Assembly: GCA_052318935.1 (NCBI GenBank)
Contig: JBQRKO010000006.1
Reading direction: 5' to 3' (one strand)
DNA length: 64,000 bases
Source: Niallia sp052318935
Lineage (GTDB): Bacteria; Bacillota; Bacilli; Bacillales; Cytobacillaceae
The notes under the pieces are model-generated. The model was not told the origin of the DNA, made no database searches, and saw only the letters and a list, made by a program, of their open reading frames with translations. Below are positions 52,956-61,950 of the stretch, one piece after another. The position numbers and the translations under genes were made by a program. Every line of letters begins with the position of its first letter. Position 1 is the first letter of the stretch.

Positions 52956-53202
52956 CTCTTTTTTTGATTTCTAATTATTAGACAGTCTTGTTGACTATTT
53001 GGCTTTAATTAGCTAAAAATTTATTTTTCGATTAGCGGGATATGAATAAGGAAGAAAAGGATTGTTTTTTCTGCAAAATGTACTATATAGCATTTAATAA
53101 AAGTATAACTTTTCCTAGATTATCCTCACCATCTTGCACTTCCCCTTTAAAAAATTTATACTTATAAAGTTATACACAGTAAACGAAAAGGAAGTGTTGC
53201 CG

Positions 53203-53646
53203 TTGTCAGCTTTATCAGCGGAACAAGTGCCTGTTAAAATACATGTAACAACCCATATATACAACGGGAAGAATAAAGAGAGCATTGAGTGGATTGGGTT
53301 TGGACAATATTTAGAAAAAGATAATAGTAAATATATAAAGTATGAAGAAATTATAGAAGAAGGCTCCATCAAAACCATTATTAAGATAGCAGAAAAGGAA
53401 GGATTGATCCTTCGCAGCGGGGCCGTAAAAATGAGGCTTTCCTTCATGCTGAATAAGCTGCGAAATGGCAGTTATGAAAGTCCATACGGGGTTTTTCAGC
53501 TAGTTACTGATACAAAAAGAATGACGCTGGAAAAATCGCCGAATCATACGTCAGGCACCTTTGATTTATTATATGACCTAAAAATGCAAGGCAATCAAAA
53601 TGGAACGTATCATATGACGATAATTTTCAAGGAGGAGAAAAAATAA
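53203..53646 (+). CDS. ywiB: DUF1934 protein YwiB
   Basis: A 147-residue lipocalin/beta-barrel-like protein of unknown function. The block KYIKYEEIIEEGSIKTIIKIAEKEGLILRSGAVKM and SPYGVFQLVTDTK fit YwiB, which lies directly before argS in B. subtilis as here. The TTG at 53203 is chosen because AAAAGGA precedes it at 9 bases; upstream in-frame codons are less well placed. Ends two bases before argS. Confidence 0.85.
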   Translation: MSALSAEQVPVKIHVTTHIYNGKNKESIEWIGFGQYLEKDNSKYIKYEEIIEEGSIKTIIKIAEKEGLILRSGAVKMRLSFMLNKLRNGSYESPYGVFQLVTDTKRMTLEKSPNHTSGTFDLLYDLKMQGNQNGTYHMTIIFKEEKK

Positions 53647-53648
53647 GC

Positions 53649-55319
53649 ATGAATATAGTTGACCAAATAAAAGAAAATTTAAAGCAAGAGATTAAAGTAA
53701 GTGTTATAAAAGCAGGATTAGCAGCAGAAGAGCAAATTCCTGAAGTCGTTTTAGAACTTCCAAAAGATAAAGCACATGGAGATTATTCAACCAATATGGC
53801 GATGCAATTAGCGAGAGTGGCAAAAAAAGCGCCGCGTATGATTGCAGAAGCTATCATTGGAAATTTCGATACAAGCAAAGCGTCTATTGAAAAGTTAGAA
53901 ATTGCCGGACCTGGATTTATCAACTTTTATATGAACAACAGCTATTTAACCGATTTAATTCCGACTATTTTAAAAGCAGATGAAGCATATGGTCAAACAA
54001 ATGTTGGAAACAAAGAAAAGGTACAAGTAGAGTTTGTTTCTGCAAACCCAACAGGAGACCTGCATTTAGGACATGCTCGCGGCGCTGCCGTTGGTGATTC
54101 ATTATGTAATATTTTAGATAAAGCGGGCTATGATGTATCAAGAGAATATTATATTAATGATGCTGGAAACCAAATTAATAACTTAGCATTATCGGTAGAA
54201 GCACGTTATTTCCAAGCGTTAGGTGTGGAAAAAGAAATGCCGGCAGATGGCTACCATGGAGAAGATATTGTTGGCATCGGCAAAAAGCTAGCGGAAGAAT
54301 TCGGTGAAAAGTATGTAAATGTTTCTGAGCAAGAACGTTTTGACTTTTTCCGTGAATATGGTCTGAAATACGAGATGGCAAAACTAAAACAAGATTTAGA
54401 AGACTTCCGTGTGCCGTTTGATGTTTGGTATTCAGAAACATCCTTATACCATAATGGCAAAATTGATGTTGCCCTTAATACGTTAAAAGAAAATGGCTAC
54501 ATTTATGAGCAGGATGGTGCGACATGGCTGCGCTCAACCGATTTTGCTGATGATAAAGACCGTGTTTTAATTAAAAATGACGGATCATACACTTATTTAA
54601 CTCCTGATATCGCTTACCATAAAGATAAGCTGGAAAGAGGATTTGAAAAGCTTATTAATATTTGGGGAGCAGATCATCACGGGTATATCCCGCGTATGAA
54701 GGCTGCAATTCAAGCGCTTGGCTATGATAAAGACGCGTTGGAAGTAGAAATTATTCAGCTTGTTCATCTATATAAAAATGGTGAAAAAATGAAGATGAGT
54801 AAACGTACAGGGAAAGCGGTAACGATGAGAGACTTAGTAGAGGAAGTTGGTCTTGATGCAACACGCTACTTCTTTGCGATGAGAAGTGCGGATACGCATT
54901 TAGATTTTGACTTAGATTTAGCAGTATCTCAATCAAATGAAAACCCTGTTTACTATGCACAATATGCTCATGCCCGCATTTCCAGTATTTTAAGACAAGG
55001 AAAAGAGCAAGGCATCGAGTTGACAGACAACTTAGATGTGGCACAAATTGCAGCCGAAAAAGAATTTGATTTGCTGAAAAAATTAGGCGAATTCCCACAA
55101 GCGGTTGGAGAAGCAGCATTAAAAAGAATGCCGCATAGAATTACTAACTATATTTATGATCTAGCATCCACATTCCACAGCTTCTACAATGCGGAAAAAG
55201 TGTTGGATGCAGATAACTTAGAAAGAACAAAAGCAAGATTAGCACTTATTAAAGCAACACAAATTACATTAAAAAATGCATTGCGCTTAATTGGCGTATC
55301 TGCACCAGAGAAAATGTAA
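53649..55319 (+). CDS. argS: Arginyl-tRNA synthetase
   Basis: A 556-residue class I synthetase that charges tRNA(Arg). The N-terminal Add-1 domain is followed by HIGH as HLGHARGAAVGD (about 131-142), KMSKS as KMSKRTGKAV (about 379) and the all-helical anticodon domain. Ribosome site AAGGAGG lies inside the end of ywiB, so the pair is co-translated. A strong terminator follows. Confidence 0.97.
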   Translation: MNIVDQIKENLKQEIKVSVIKAGLAAEEQIPEVVLELPKDKAHGDYSTNMAMQLARVAKKAPRMIAEAIIGNFDTSKASIEKLEIAGPGFINFYMNNSYLTDLIPTILKADEAYGQTNVGNKEKVQVEFVSANPTGDLHLGHARGAAVGDSLCNILDKAGYDVSREYYINDAGNQINNLALSVEARYFQALGVEKEMPADGYHGEDIVGIGKKLAEEFGEKYVNVSEQERFDFFREYGLKYEMAKLKQDLEDFRVPFDVWYSETSLYHNGKIDVALNTLKENGYIYEQDGATWLRSTDFADDKDRVLIKNDGSYTYLTPDIAYHKDKLERGFEKLINIWGADHHGYIPRMKAAIQALGYDKDALEVEIIQLVHLYKNGEKMKMSKRTGKAVTMRDLVEEVGLDATRYFFAMRSADTHLDFDLDLAVSQSNENPVYYAQYAHARISSILRQGKEQGIELTDNLDVAQIAAEKEFDLLKKLGEFPQAVGEAALKRMPHRITNYIYDLASTFHSFYNAEKVLDADNLERTKARLALIKATQITLKNALRLIGVSAPEKM

Positions 55320-55330
55320 GAAGCATCAAT

Positions 55331-55364
55331 AAAAGGATTGGCGACCTGCGCCAATCCTTTTTAT
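55331..55364. terminator. Terminator between argS and natB
   Basis: AAAGGATTGGCG pairs with CGCCAATCCTTTTT; usable from both sides. Confidence 0.88.
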
Positions 55365-56522
55365 TTAGTTCATTACCCATTTATCTTTCAAAAATAGCAG
55401 CCTGCCCAGTAAAAAGACAATTACCATTACAATAATATTGCTTCCAAAAGTAATGAAAATATGTTCATAATTTAAAATGCCAAATATTAATTCTTTTAGT
55501 AGGCTGAATAAATTCATAATAGGTATGGCAAAATGTTTGACCTTCAGTTCGTTTATGCCAAGATTGGATGTAAACATCAACGGAAAGACAGTGAGCATCA
55601 TAATAGGTGTACTGTAGCTCTGTGCTTCTTTGATTGTTTTGCCGATAATGCTTGTCAGCATGTGAAGAGAAGCGACAAACATTGAATAAATAATCGTAAT
55701 CAACAAGGAGAATCCAATAGTTGCCAAATAATTATTATCAAAATGAATAGCTTTTTTTAAGTTTTCCGTTAAAAAAGTAATTTCCAGCACAACAACTATT
55801 AGTGTAACAACCCCGGTAATTGTACCGATTGTTGTAATGGTTAACCATTTGGCGAATACTAAAATGGAGCGATTAATTGGCGTCATTAATAATGCTTCCA
55901 TCGTTTTTTTCTCTTTTTCGCCTGCGAACAAATCAGCAGCAGAAGGACCTGAACCTACACCGATGCTAATCGCTAATATTAATGGGATAAGCATGGCAAT
56001 TACATTGATCGTTGGATCTTCAGCAGAAATTTCTTTTTGCGTTATTTGGAAAGGCTGAATGATATTTGTTGCAACACCTTCTTTTTCCAAACGCTCAAAC
56101 ACAATCGATTTTTCATATTGAGATAATGCGTTCGTGACAAGTGATATAAGAGTTGAAGAACTCTGGCTAAAAGTATCTCCGATAATGGTTATATTTGTTT
56201 CTGTTCCATTTTGAATATTAGCAGAGAAATGTCGATCGAAAATAAGAGCCGCCTGAGCTTCGCCTTTTTGCAATGTTTTTTCCGGATTAGCAACATGTTT
56301 TAATTGAAGATTCTCACTTGTTTTTAATACATTTTCAACTCCTTTATCTAGTGATGAATCAACAGCTAGTGTAAAAGTTTCGCCTTCACCGTTGGATACT
56401 AGCTTTTCATAAAAAAGCGTTAAGCCAGTCATCATAATAATTGGCAAGAATACGGTTAATAATAGTGTTCTTCGATCTCGAAAACAATCTTTTATTTCTT
56501 TTATATATATTTTAAGAAACAT
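55365..56522 (-). CDS. natB: Sodium efflux ABC permease NatB
   Basis: A 385-residue ABC-2 permease. One N-terminal segment, an extracytoplasmic region of about 150 residues, then five to six segments; FAGEKEKKTMEALLMTPINR is the conserved cytoplasmic loop. It matches NatB/YhaP-type proteins. With NatA it extrudes Na+ in B. subtilis. It overlaps natA by 11 bases and is followed by the argS terminator. Confidence 0.85.
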   Translation of the reverse strand: MFLKIYIKEIKDCFRDRRTLLLTVFLPIIMMTGLTLFYEKLVSNGEGETFTLAVDSSLDKGVENVLKTSENLQLKHVANPEKTLQKGEAQAALIFDRHFSANIQNGTETNITIIGDTFSQSSSTLISLVTNALSQYEKSIVFERLEKEGVATNIIQPFQITQKEISAEDPTINVIAMLIPLILAISIGVGSGPSAADLFAGEKEKKTMEALLMTPINRSILVFAKWLTITTIGTITGVVTLIVVVLEITFLTENLKKAIHFDNNYLATIGFSLLITIIYSMFVASLHMLTSIIGKTIKEAQSYSTPIMMLTVFPLMFTSNLGINELKVKHFAIPIMNLFSLLKELIFGILNYEHIFITFGSNIIVMVIVFLLGRLLFLKDKWVMN

Positions 56523-57264
56523 AGCTTTGACCTCCTCTTACAAGCTTGCTCATAAAAATATAGTTTAAATCCCTGCTGCCTTCTGAAGTATATAATTGCT
56601 CTAAACTGCCATGATGAACGAGCTCTCCTTTATGCATCATCGCAACAGAATCGCATAACATGCTTACTTCTTCCATTATGTGGCTGGAAAAAATAATCGT
56701 TTTTCCTTCTCGTTTTAATTGATGGACAAGCTGGCGGAAAACGTTGGAAGAAGTAATATCCAATCCTGTCGTCGGCTCATCAAATAAAATAATTTCTGGG
56801 TTGTGAATTAGAGTTCTGGCAATAGCAACCTTTTGCCGCATCCCTTTGGAAAAACCGCCAACTTTTCGATTTAAATAATCCTTCATCCCAAACATTTTTG
56901 CCAATTCATCAATACGCACTTTTGTTTCATGCTTGCTTAAGCCATACAAGGCAGCAAAGTATACTAAGTTTTCTTTAGCTGTTAATCGGTCATATAACCC
57001 GGTTTCTCCACCAAAAAGTACACCAATGCGTTTTTTTACTTCTTCTGGTCTAGTGTTTGTAGCATAACCGGCAACGATGACTTTTCCTTCAGTTGGCTGT
57101 AGTAGGGTGGCAATAGTGCGAAGAAGAGTAGTTTTCCCTGCACCGTTTTCCCCTAATAAACCAACTGTTTGCCCTTTTTCAACGGTTAAGGATACATGCT
57201 TTAAGGCAGTGACAGATGTTTTTTTATCACGAAATTTTTTGGTAACCTCTTGAATATCAATCAA
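56512..57264 (-). CDS. natA: Sodium efflux ABC ATPase NatA
   Basis: A 250-residue ATPase: Walker A GENGAGKTT, signature FSKGMRQKVA, Walker B IILFDEPTTGLD and switch SSHIMEE. The signature SKGM instead of SGGQ is shared by NatA. TTG start at 57264 behind AGAGGTGAA. It is divergent from natR, with a 21-bp-spaced direct repeat in between that suits binding by the NatR response regulator. Confidence 0.88.
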   Translation of the reverse strand: MIDIQEVTKKFRDKKTSVTALKHVSLTVEKGQTVGLLGENGAGKTTLLRTIATLLQPTEGKVIVAGYATNTRPEEVKKRIGVLFGGETGLYDRLTAKENLVYFAALYGLSKHETKVRIDELAKMFGMKDYLNRKVGGFSKGMRQKVAIARTLIHNPEIILFDEPTTGLDITSSNVFRQLVHQLKREGKTIIFSSHIMEEVSMLCDSVAMMHKGELVHHGSLEQLYTSEGSRDLNYIFMSKLVRGGQSYVS

Positions 57265-57330
57265 ACTCGTTCACCTCTAATTGTGTTATTGCTTTTATCA
57301 TACAAAGATACAGTGGAAGATTCTGCGGAT

Positions 57331-57363
57331 ATGTCGTGAAAATGCCTTTTTATGTCGCGAAAA
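57331..57363. promoter_or_regulatory. Direct repeat ATGTCGYGAAAA, candidate NatR site
   Basis: ATGTCGTGAAAA at 57331 and ATGTCGCGAAAA at 57352 are spaced exactly 21 bases, two helical turns, on the same face. LytTR-domain regulators bind such direct repeats. They lie about 70-100 bases upstream of natA. Confidence 0.65.
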
Positions 57364-57459
57364 GGTTAAATAAAAAGATAAAAATGATAAAATAGATAAG
57401 TAATTCCAAATTTAGAAATTATAGCGTTTGGCAATGGAAAAAGAGCGAGGCGGTAAAGC

Positions 57460-58158
57460 ATGAGGATTGGTCTAGTAGATGATCGAGTGATTGATTTAGA
57501 TAAATTAAACGGAATTGTTTCGAGTATTCCAGAAGCAGAAATTGTTTTTTCTACTTTATCGGCAGAAGAAGCATACGAGCAAATCAAAAAAGAATCAATC
57601 GATCTATTAATTGCGGATATTGAAATGCCGAATCTTTCTGGCTATGAATTGGCAGATATTATTCATGCACATGCATTAAACATTACAGTGATTTTTGTTA
57701 CCGCAAACAGCGGATATGCGGTGCATGCTTTTGAACTGAATGTTCATGACTATATCATGAAGCCATATTCAAAAGAAAGACTAGTACAATCGATTCAGAG
57801 ATTAATAGAAAAAACACAAACGGCAGAAATTGCAGGCAGATTATATGTAAAACAAAAAAGTGATATACATATTATTCAAAAGAAGGAAATTATTTTTATT
57901 GAACGATCGGGACGTGCAACGACTATTTATACAAAATCAAATGCGATCAAAACGTATCAAACATTAAATGAGTTAGAAGGAGAATTAAGAGAAAGAGATT
58001 TTATCCGATCACATCGTTCCTTTATTATTAATATTCACTATGTGAAAAACTTTTCTTTATATGCCAAAAATTCCTATACCGTCACATTTGATGGAATAGA
58101 AGAAAAAGCAATGATAACAAAAGATAAAGTCGAATTTATACAAAATAATTATTTTTAA
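57460..58158 (+). CDS. natR: LytTR response regulator NatR
   Basis: A 232-residue two-component regulator. The receiver has the acidic pair DD at residues 7-8, phospho-acceptor Asp53 (LLIADIEMPNLSGYEL) and the lysine in YIMKPYS; residues about 130-232 are a LytTR DNA-binding domain (SGRATTIYT, RDFIRSHRSFIIN). In B. subtilis natK-natR regulate natAB. Here it is divergent from natA. Its stop codon lies in the 8-bp duplication of an element inserted between natR and natK. Confidence 0.88.
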   Translation: MRIGLVDDRVIDLDKLNGIVSSIPEAEIVFSTLSAEEAYEQIKKESIDLLIADIEMPNLSGYELADIIHAHALNITVIFVTANSGYAVHAFELNVHDYIMKPYSKERLVQSIQRLIEKTQTAEIAGRLYVKQKSDIHIIQKKEIIFIERSGRATTIYTKSNAIKTYQTLNELEGELRERDFIRSHRSFIINIHYVKNFSLYAKNSYTVTFDGIEEKAMITKDKVEFIQNNYF

Positions 58159-58286
58159 GGCTGTTTTCTCAAAGTTTGTTATTTTTTCATAAAAAAACAA
58201 TTTGGAAATGTATTTCTTGGCAACCTGCATACACGTAGACTCCTGTGGGAATGCGTTTAAAAGCAATAATCTATACGAAAACAGCC
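58159..58286 (+). mobile_element. MITE-like element, internally deleted, between natR and natK
   Basis: A 128-bp copy of the GGCTGTTTTC...GAAAACAGCC element flanked by the exact direct repeat ATTTTTAA (58151-58158 and 58287-58294). Compared with the 28827 copy the GC-rich core after GGGAATGCG is missing; the junction falls at a short GCG repeat. Without the insertion natR and natK would be nearly contiguous. Confidence 0.85.
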
Positions 58287-58308
58287 ATTTTTAAAGGTGG
58301 GAAGATAG

Positions 58309-59289
58309 TTGAAAACAGAAAAAGTCTATTGGGGGCTTATTATACTGCTTGCAATCTTTCATGTACGATTATTCATTATGTCCTTTTACTGGAATAATAT
58401 TATTTTTATCAGCCTTATTGCTGTTATAATAGCAAGCTGTTACTTAATCTCCAGCAAAATTATTGTTCATTCTCTGTTTTATGAAAAGAAAATAAACGGA
58501 CTGTTGTGGCTGCTGCAACTGCTGGTAATCACTTTGGCTTTCGTTCTGCCCGATTCTTTTAAAGTTCTAGCAATGGCTATGTTTATGGTGATAGAAATAT
58601 GCCGATATATTACGTTAAATTCGTTCGTTTCCTTAAAACAAAACGTAAATCAATTGGAGGAGGAGCGGATTCACATTAATGAAACCTTCCGAATTGTGCG
58701 GAGTGAAAGACATGATTTTCTTAAGCATATTGCTGCTGTTCATTTTATGATGGAAAGCAAAGAATACAATAATGCAAAACAATATTTAGATCAGTTGGTA
58801 GAAGGGTATAAGGAAACAAATTTATCTATTAAAGGGGAAAAAGGAGCAGTAGCTGGAGTGCTTCATAGTATTTACAGACAGGCGAAAGCAAGTGGAATAG
58901 AGGTTGCATATGATCTCGATTTGCCAGTATCTACACTGCCAATGGCTGATAAAGAATTGGTTGCGATGCTAAGCAACTTACTAACAAACGGTTTGGAAGC
59001 ATGTCTTGAATGGAGACAAAAATATAATAAGATGCCATTGTTGTCTCTGCAATTTTATAAAAGAAGCGGCATTTACATATTAATTTGTAGAAATGATAGT
59101 CTTTCAATTCCTGTTAAAATACTGGATGAATTATTTAATACATACGGACTGTCCACAAAATCAGGAGCGAATAGAGGATACGGTACAAAAATAATCGGAA
59201 ATATTGTAAAACAACATCATGGTTTTTTAGATTTTGTTTATAAAGAAGAACAGTTTATGGTGAAAATAAAATTCCCTGCACTAACATGA
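58309..59289 (+). CDS. natK: Sensor histidine kinase NatK
   Basis: A 326-residue membrane kinase with about five to six N-terminal segments (residues 5-120), the phosphoacceptor box RSERHDFLKHI (His135) and a GHKL ATPase domain with N-box SNLLTNGLEAC and the GYGTKIIGNIV G-box. It is the AgrC/citrate-like HPK10 type. TTG start at 58309 behind AAAGGTGGG. It pairs with natR upstream; signal not visible. Confidence 0.85.
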   Translation: MKTEKVYWGLIILLAIFHVRLFIMSFYWNNIIFISLIAVIIASCYLISSKIIVHSLFYEKKINGLLWLLQLLVITLAFVLPDSFKVLAMAMFMVIEICRYITLNSFVSLKQNVNQLEEERIHINETFRIVRSERHDFLKHIAAVHFMMESKEYNNAKQYLDQLVEGYKETNLSIKGEKGAVAGVLHSIYRQAKASGIEVAYDLDLPVSTLPMADKELVAMLSNLLTNGLEACLEWRQKYNKMPLLSLQFYKRSGIYILICRNDSLSIPVKILDELFNTYGLSTKSGANRGYGTKIIGNIVKQHHGFLDFVYKEEQFMVKIKFPALT

Positions 59290-59317
59290 ATTAGAGTGTG
59301 AAATCGTTATTTTCAAA

Positions 59318-59470
59318 GGCTGTTTTCGTATAGATTGTTGTTATTTACCCCGCAGCCTGAATACACTTCGCTTTCCGCCGACGAGTGCCGATCCTCCTCG
59401 TCGCTATGCTCCTGCACAAGTCTCGTCTTTCTCGCTTTTCCCGCAGGAGTCTACGTGTATTCAGGCTGTA
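59318..59470 (-). repeat. GGCTGTTTTC-type element, inverted and truncated
   Basis: Starts with GGCTGTTTTCGTATAGATTGTTG, the right terminus of the full element on the minus strand, and contains the GC-rich core, but stops near CAGGCTGTAGC without the second terminus. It lies against the end of the cls pseudogene. Confidence 0.7.
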
Positions 59471-59482
59471 GCATCTACCACA

Positions 59483-60684
59483 TTATAAAAACGGAGAAAT
59501 AATGTATGCTATTTTTTCTTTTATCCATCCCCAAATAGTTCGTCTTGCAATATCTTCATAGAATATCTCATTAGACTCTTTCATATCGTTGGTTAGAATT
59601 TCATTCATCCGCTGAATAAAAAGTGGATCATAGATACTGCAATTTATCTCATGATTAAGAAAAATACTTCGCTTATCAAAGTTAGATGACCCAATGAAAC
59701 ATATTTCCTCATCCACTAAAATACATTTTCCATGAAAGAAACCATGCTTAAACTGGAAAGCACGGGCGTTTTCGGAAAGTAGGATTCTTAAAAAAGGATA
59801 GGAAGCTTCTTTTACAAGAATATGGTCTGAATTTTTAGGTAGAAGAAGGGTGATGGAAACATTCCGTTTCAATGCAAACATTAGCTCGTTCATTATTTTT
59901 TTGCTTGGGATAAAATAAGGAGTTCCAATAATAAGGGAACTTTTTGCATGGCGGATTAACTGAGACAATACTTCTTCTAAATACTTTCCTTGTGAAGGAA
60001 TGGTTTGGTGTCTTGATTTCCCTTTTTTTTGTTTTGGAAAATAATCGTCATTTTGCAGTAAATTAATTTTGGATGCTTCCAACCAATCAATTAGGAATTC
60101 TCTTTGTAAATCCTCGACTCCTTCACCTGTCAGCTTTAGATGATAATCTCTCCATGGACTTAGTTTAAGATTTGCATGTATATAGTCCCTGCCAACATTA
60201 AACCCTCCCATAAATCCGATATTCCCGTCAATGATCGTGATTTTTCGATGGTTTCTTACTTGTAGGGAATAAAATAAAAACGGGAACTTTGGAATTTGAC
60301 AAAATCGAAATTGAACTCCCGCAGCTTCAAGTTTTTTAGTTGTTTTTTTTCTGACAATTAAACTGCCCAGCCAATCAAGGATGAGGCAACTTCCACACCT
60401 TCTTTTGCCTTTTCCTCTAATAATGATAAAAATTCATTGCTGAGGCTGTCCGCTTTAACCGTATAAAACAAAATATGAATATGATGTTTGGCGTCTTTAA
60501 TTGCCGAAAATAAATCGGGAAATAATTCTGTTCCGTCTCTATATAAATGAAAGTCTGTATTACGAAAGGCATGGTTATGTCTGTTAATTTGTGTCAGGTT
60601 GTGTTTTCTCCCAAGGGAAAAATCGATATATATATATACGATTATTATAATGAAAATGATAATAATGAAAAGTAGTAAGTTCAT
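59483..60684 (-). pseudogene. cls: Cardiolipin synthase, frameshifted
   Basis: Phospholipase D-type cardiolipin synthase, about 400 codons, with a one-base frameshift. The N-terminal part starts at 60684 (membrane segment about 3-25) and stops at 60358. Between 60357 and 60212 the next frame is open and encodes LDWLGSLIVRKKTTKKL, then HKD motif 1 (NHRKITIIDG), and continues to the C-terminus at 59483 with HKD motif 2 (HGKCILVD...GSSNFD). The shift is close to 60375-60385 (GAAGTTGCCTCATCC); adding one C after GTT restores VRLILDWLGS, so a single deleted base or a sequence error explains it. Both HKD motifs are intact in sequence. Confidence 0.75.
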
Positions 60685-60902
60685 TTTGTTCCTCCCTTAA
60701 GTATTAAGTATTTCCAAAAAGAAAAAATTTCTAACAAAATGTCATATTAATTAATAGAGAAGATAAATTTTAAAAGAAAAGTCAAATAATCCTTAACTGA
60801 AACTAGCATATTCACCAAGATATTGTTTATAATGGAGAATATGTATTTTTGCTCTGATTGCTTCAAGTAAAAGAGTTTAGATAGAGGAAGGAAGTGCAAG
60901 AA

Positions 60903-61484
60903 ATGAGTGTAGATAAATACACAAAAGTAGAATTACAAGAAATGTCGTTAATTGATGTTGCATATGAATTATTAAACGGTGGAAAAACACCTTATTCCTT
61001 TCACGAAATTGTGAGTGAACTAACAAAGATTTTAGATTTAACAGAAGAGGAAGTAAATGCAAAAATTGCACAGTTTTATACAGATATTAATATTGATGGA
61101 CGTTTTCTTTCTTTAGGTGATAATCGTTGGGGATTAAGAATTTGGTATCCTGTAGATAAATCAGAAGAAGAGATAGTAACAGTAACAAAACCGAAAAAGA
61201 AAAAATCGAAAAAAGCAGTTGAAGAAGATTTTGATGATTTTGACCTGCTTGAAGATGAAGAAGATTATGATGACTTTGAAGATGACGATGATGACGAACT
61301 TCTAGATGACGACGATGATAATGACGATGATGATGATGATGATTTATTAGATGACGATCTTGTAGAAGAAGATGATGATTTTGAAGAAGATATTGAAGAT
61401 GAGTATGAAATCGATGACGAAGATTTAGATGAAGAAGATGATGAGGACGACTTTGAAGAAGAGGAAGAGGAAGACAATAAATAA
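60903..61484 (+). CDS. rpoE: DNA-directed RNA polymerase subunit delta
   Basis: A 193-residue delta subunit. The folded N-terminal domain (about 1-90, MSLIDVAYELL, PYSFHEIVSELTK, NRWGLRIWYPVD) is followed by an almost entirely Asp/Glu C-terminal half. Delta increases RNA polymerase recycling and displaces RNA. A lysine-rich patch KPKKKKSKK separates the two halves. ATG 60903 fits AGGAAGGAAG; the GTG three codons earlier lies inside the ribosome site. Next gene is pyrG, the usual Bacillus order. Confidence 0.95.
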   Translation: MSVDKYTKVELQEMSLIDVAYELLNGGKTPYSFHEIVSELTKILDLTEEEVNAKIAQFYTDINIDGRFLSLGDNRWGLRIWYPVDKSEEEIVTVTKPKKKKSKKAVEEDFDDFDLLEDEEDYDDFEDDDDDELLDDDDDNDDDDDDDLLDDDLVEEDDDFEEDIEDEYEIDDEDLDEEDDEDDFEEEEEEDNK

Positions 61485-61489
61485 GTCCC

Positions 61490-61528
61490 TTGACTTTTAA
61501 AGTCTATGCTTGTAAAATCATTTTTGGG
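61490..61528 (+). promoter_or_regulatory. pyrG promoter with GGGC start
   Basis: -35 TTGACT at 61490, 17-bp spacer, -10 TAAAAT at 61513, then transcription start at G 61526, giving a transcript that begins GGGCUCC. In B. subtilis pyrG this start allows extra G residues to be added when CTP is low. Confidence 0.85.
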
Positions 61529-61565
61529 CTCCTTAAAAAAGGAACGATCTTATATTTGTTAAACA

Positions 61566-61606
61566 GCGCTCCCTTACTTTTTTAGAAGTAAGAGGGGCTT
61601 TTTTTA
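61566..61606 (+). terminator. pyrG leader attenuator
   Basis: GCTCCCTTACTT pairs with AAGTAAGAGGGGC, followed by seven T. The C-rich 5' arm (GCTCCCTT) can pair instead with a G-rich transcript 5' end, as in the CTP-responsive attenuation of B. subtilis pyrG. It would also stop rpoE read-through. Confidence 0.8.
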
Positions 61607-61623
61607 TTTTTTATAATAGTTTA

Positions 61624-61834
61624 GGCTGTTTTCTAAAAGTTTGTTTTGGGAATAAAATAACAAACGTGGTTGAAGCACTGAGCAGCCTGAATACACGTAG
61701 ACTCCTGCTTAGAAAAGCGAGAAAGACGAGACTTGTGCAGGAGCATAGCGACGAGGAGGCTCGGCACTCGTCCGCGGAAAGCGAAGTGTATTTAGGCTGC
61801 GGGGTAAGTAACAACAATCTATACAAAAAGAGCC
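61624..61834 (+). mobile_element. MITE-like element in the pyrG leader, 211 bp
   Basis: Ends GGCTGTTTTCT and AAAAAGAGCC, with a GC-rich core (GACTCCTGC, GACTTGTGCAGGAGC, GAGGAGGCTCGGCACTCG). Flanked by the exact repeat ATAGTTTA (61616-61623 and 61835-61842). It lies after the attenuator and before the ribosome site. Confidence 0.87.
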
Positions 61835-61950
61835 ATAGTTTATAACTATTTTATAAATGCATCTGCTATATCGTGTCAATCCTCTGTGAAAAAATATAAT
61901 CTTTAAAAAAGAGGAATATGTACAAACTGATAAATAAGGGGGATTTAAAA

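Noticed and set aside
61265..61477. Serine-rich minus-strand frame
   Set aside because: It is the antisense of the Asp/Glu-rich delta-subunit tail (GAT/GAC/GAA codons).
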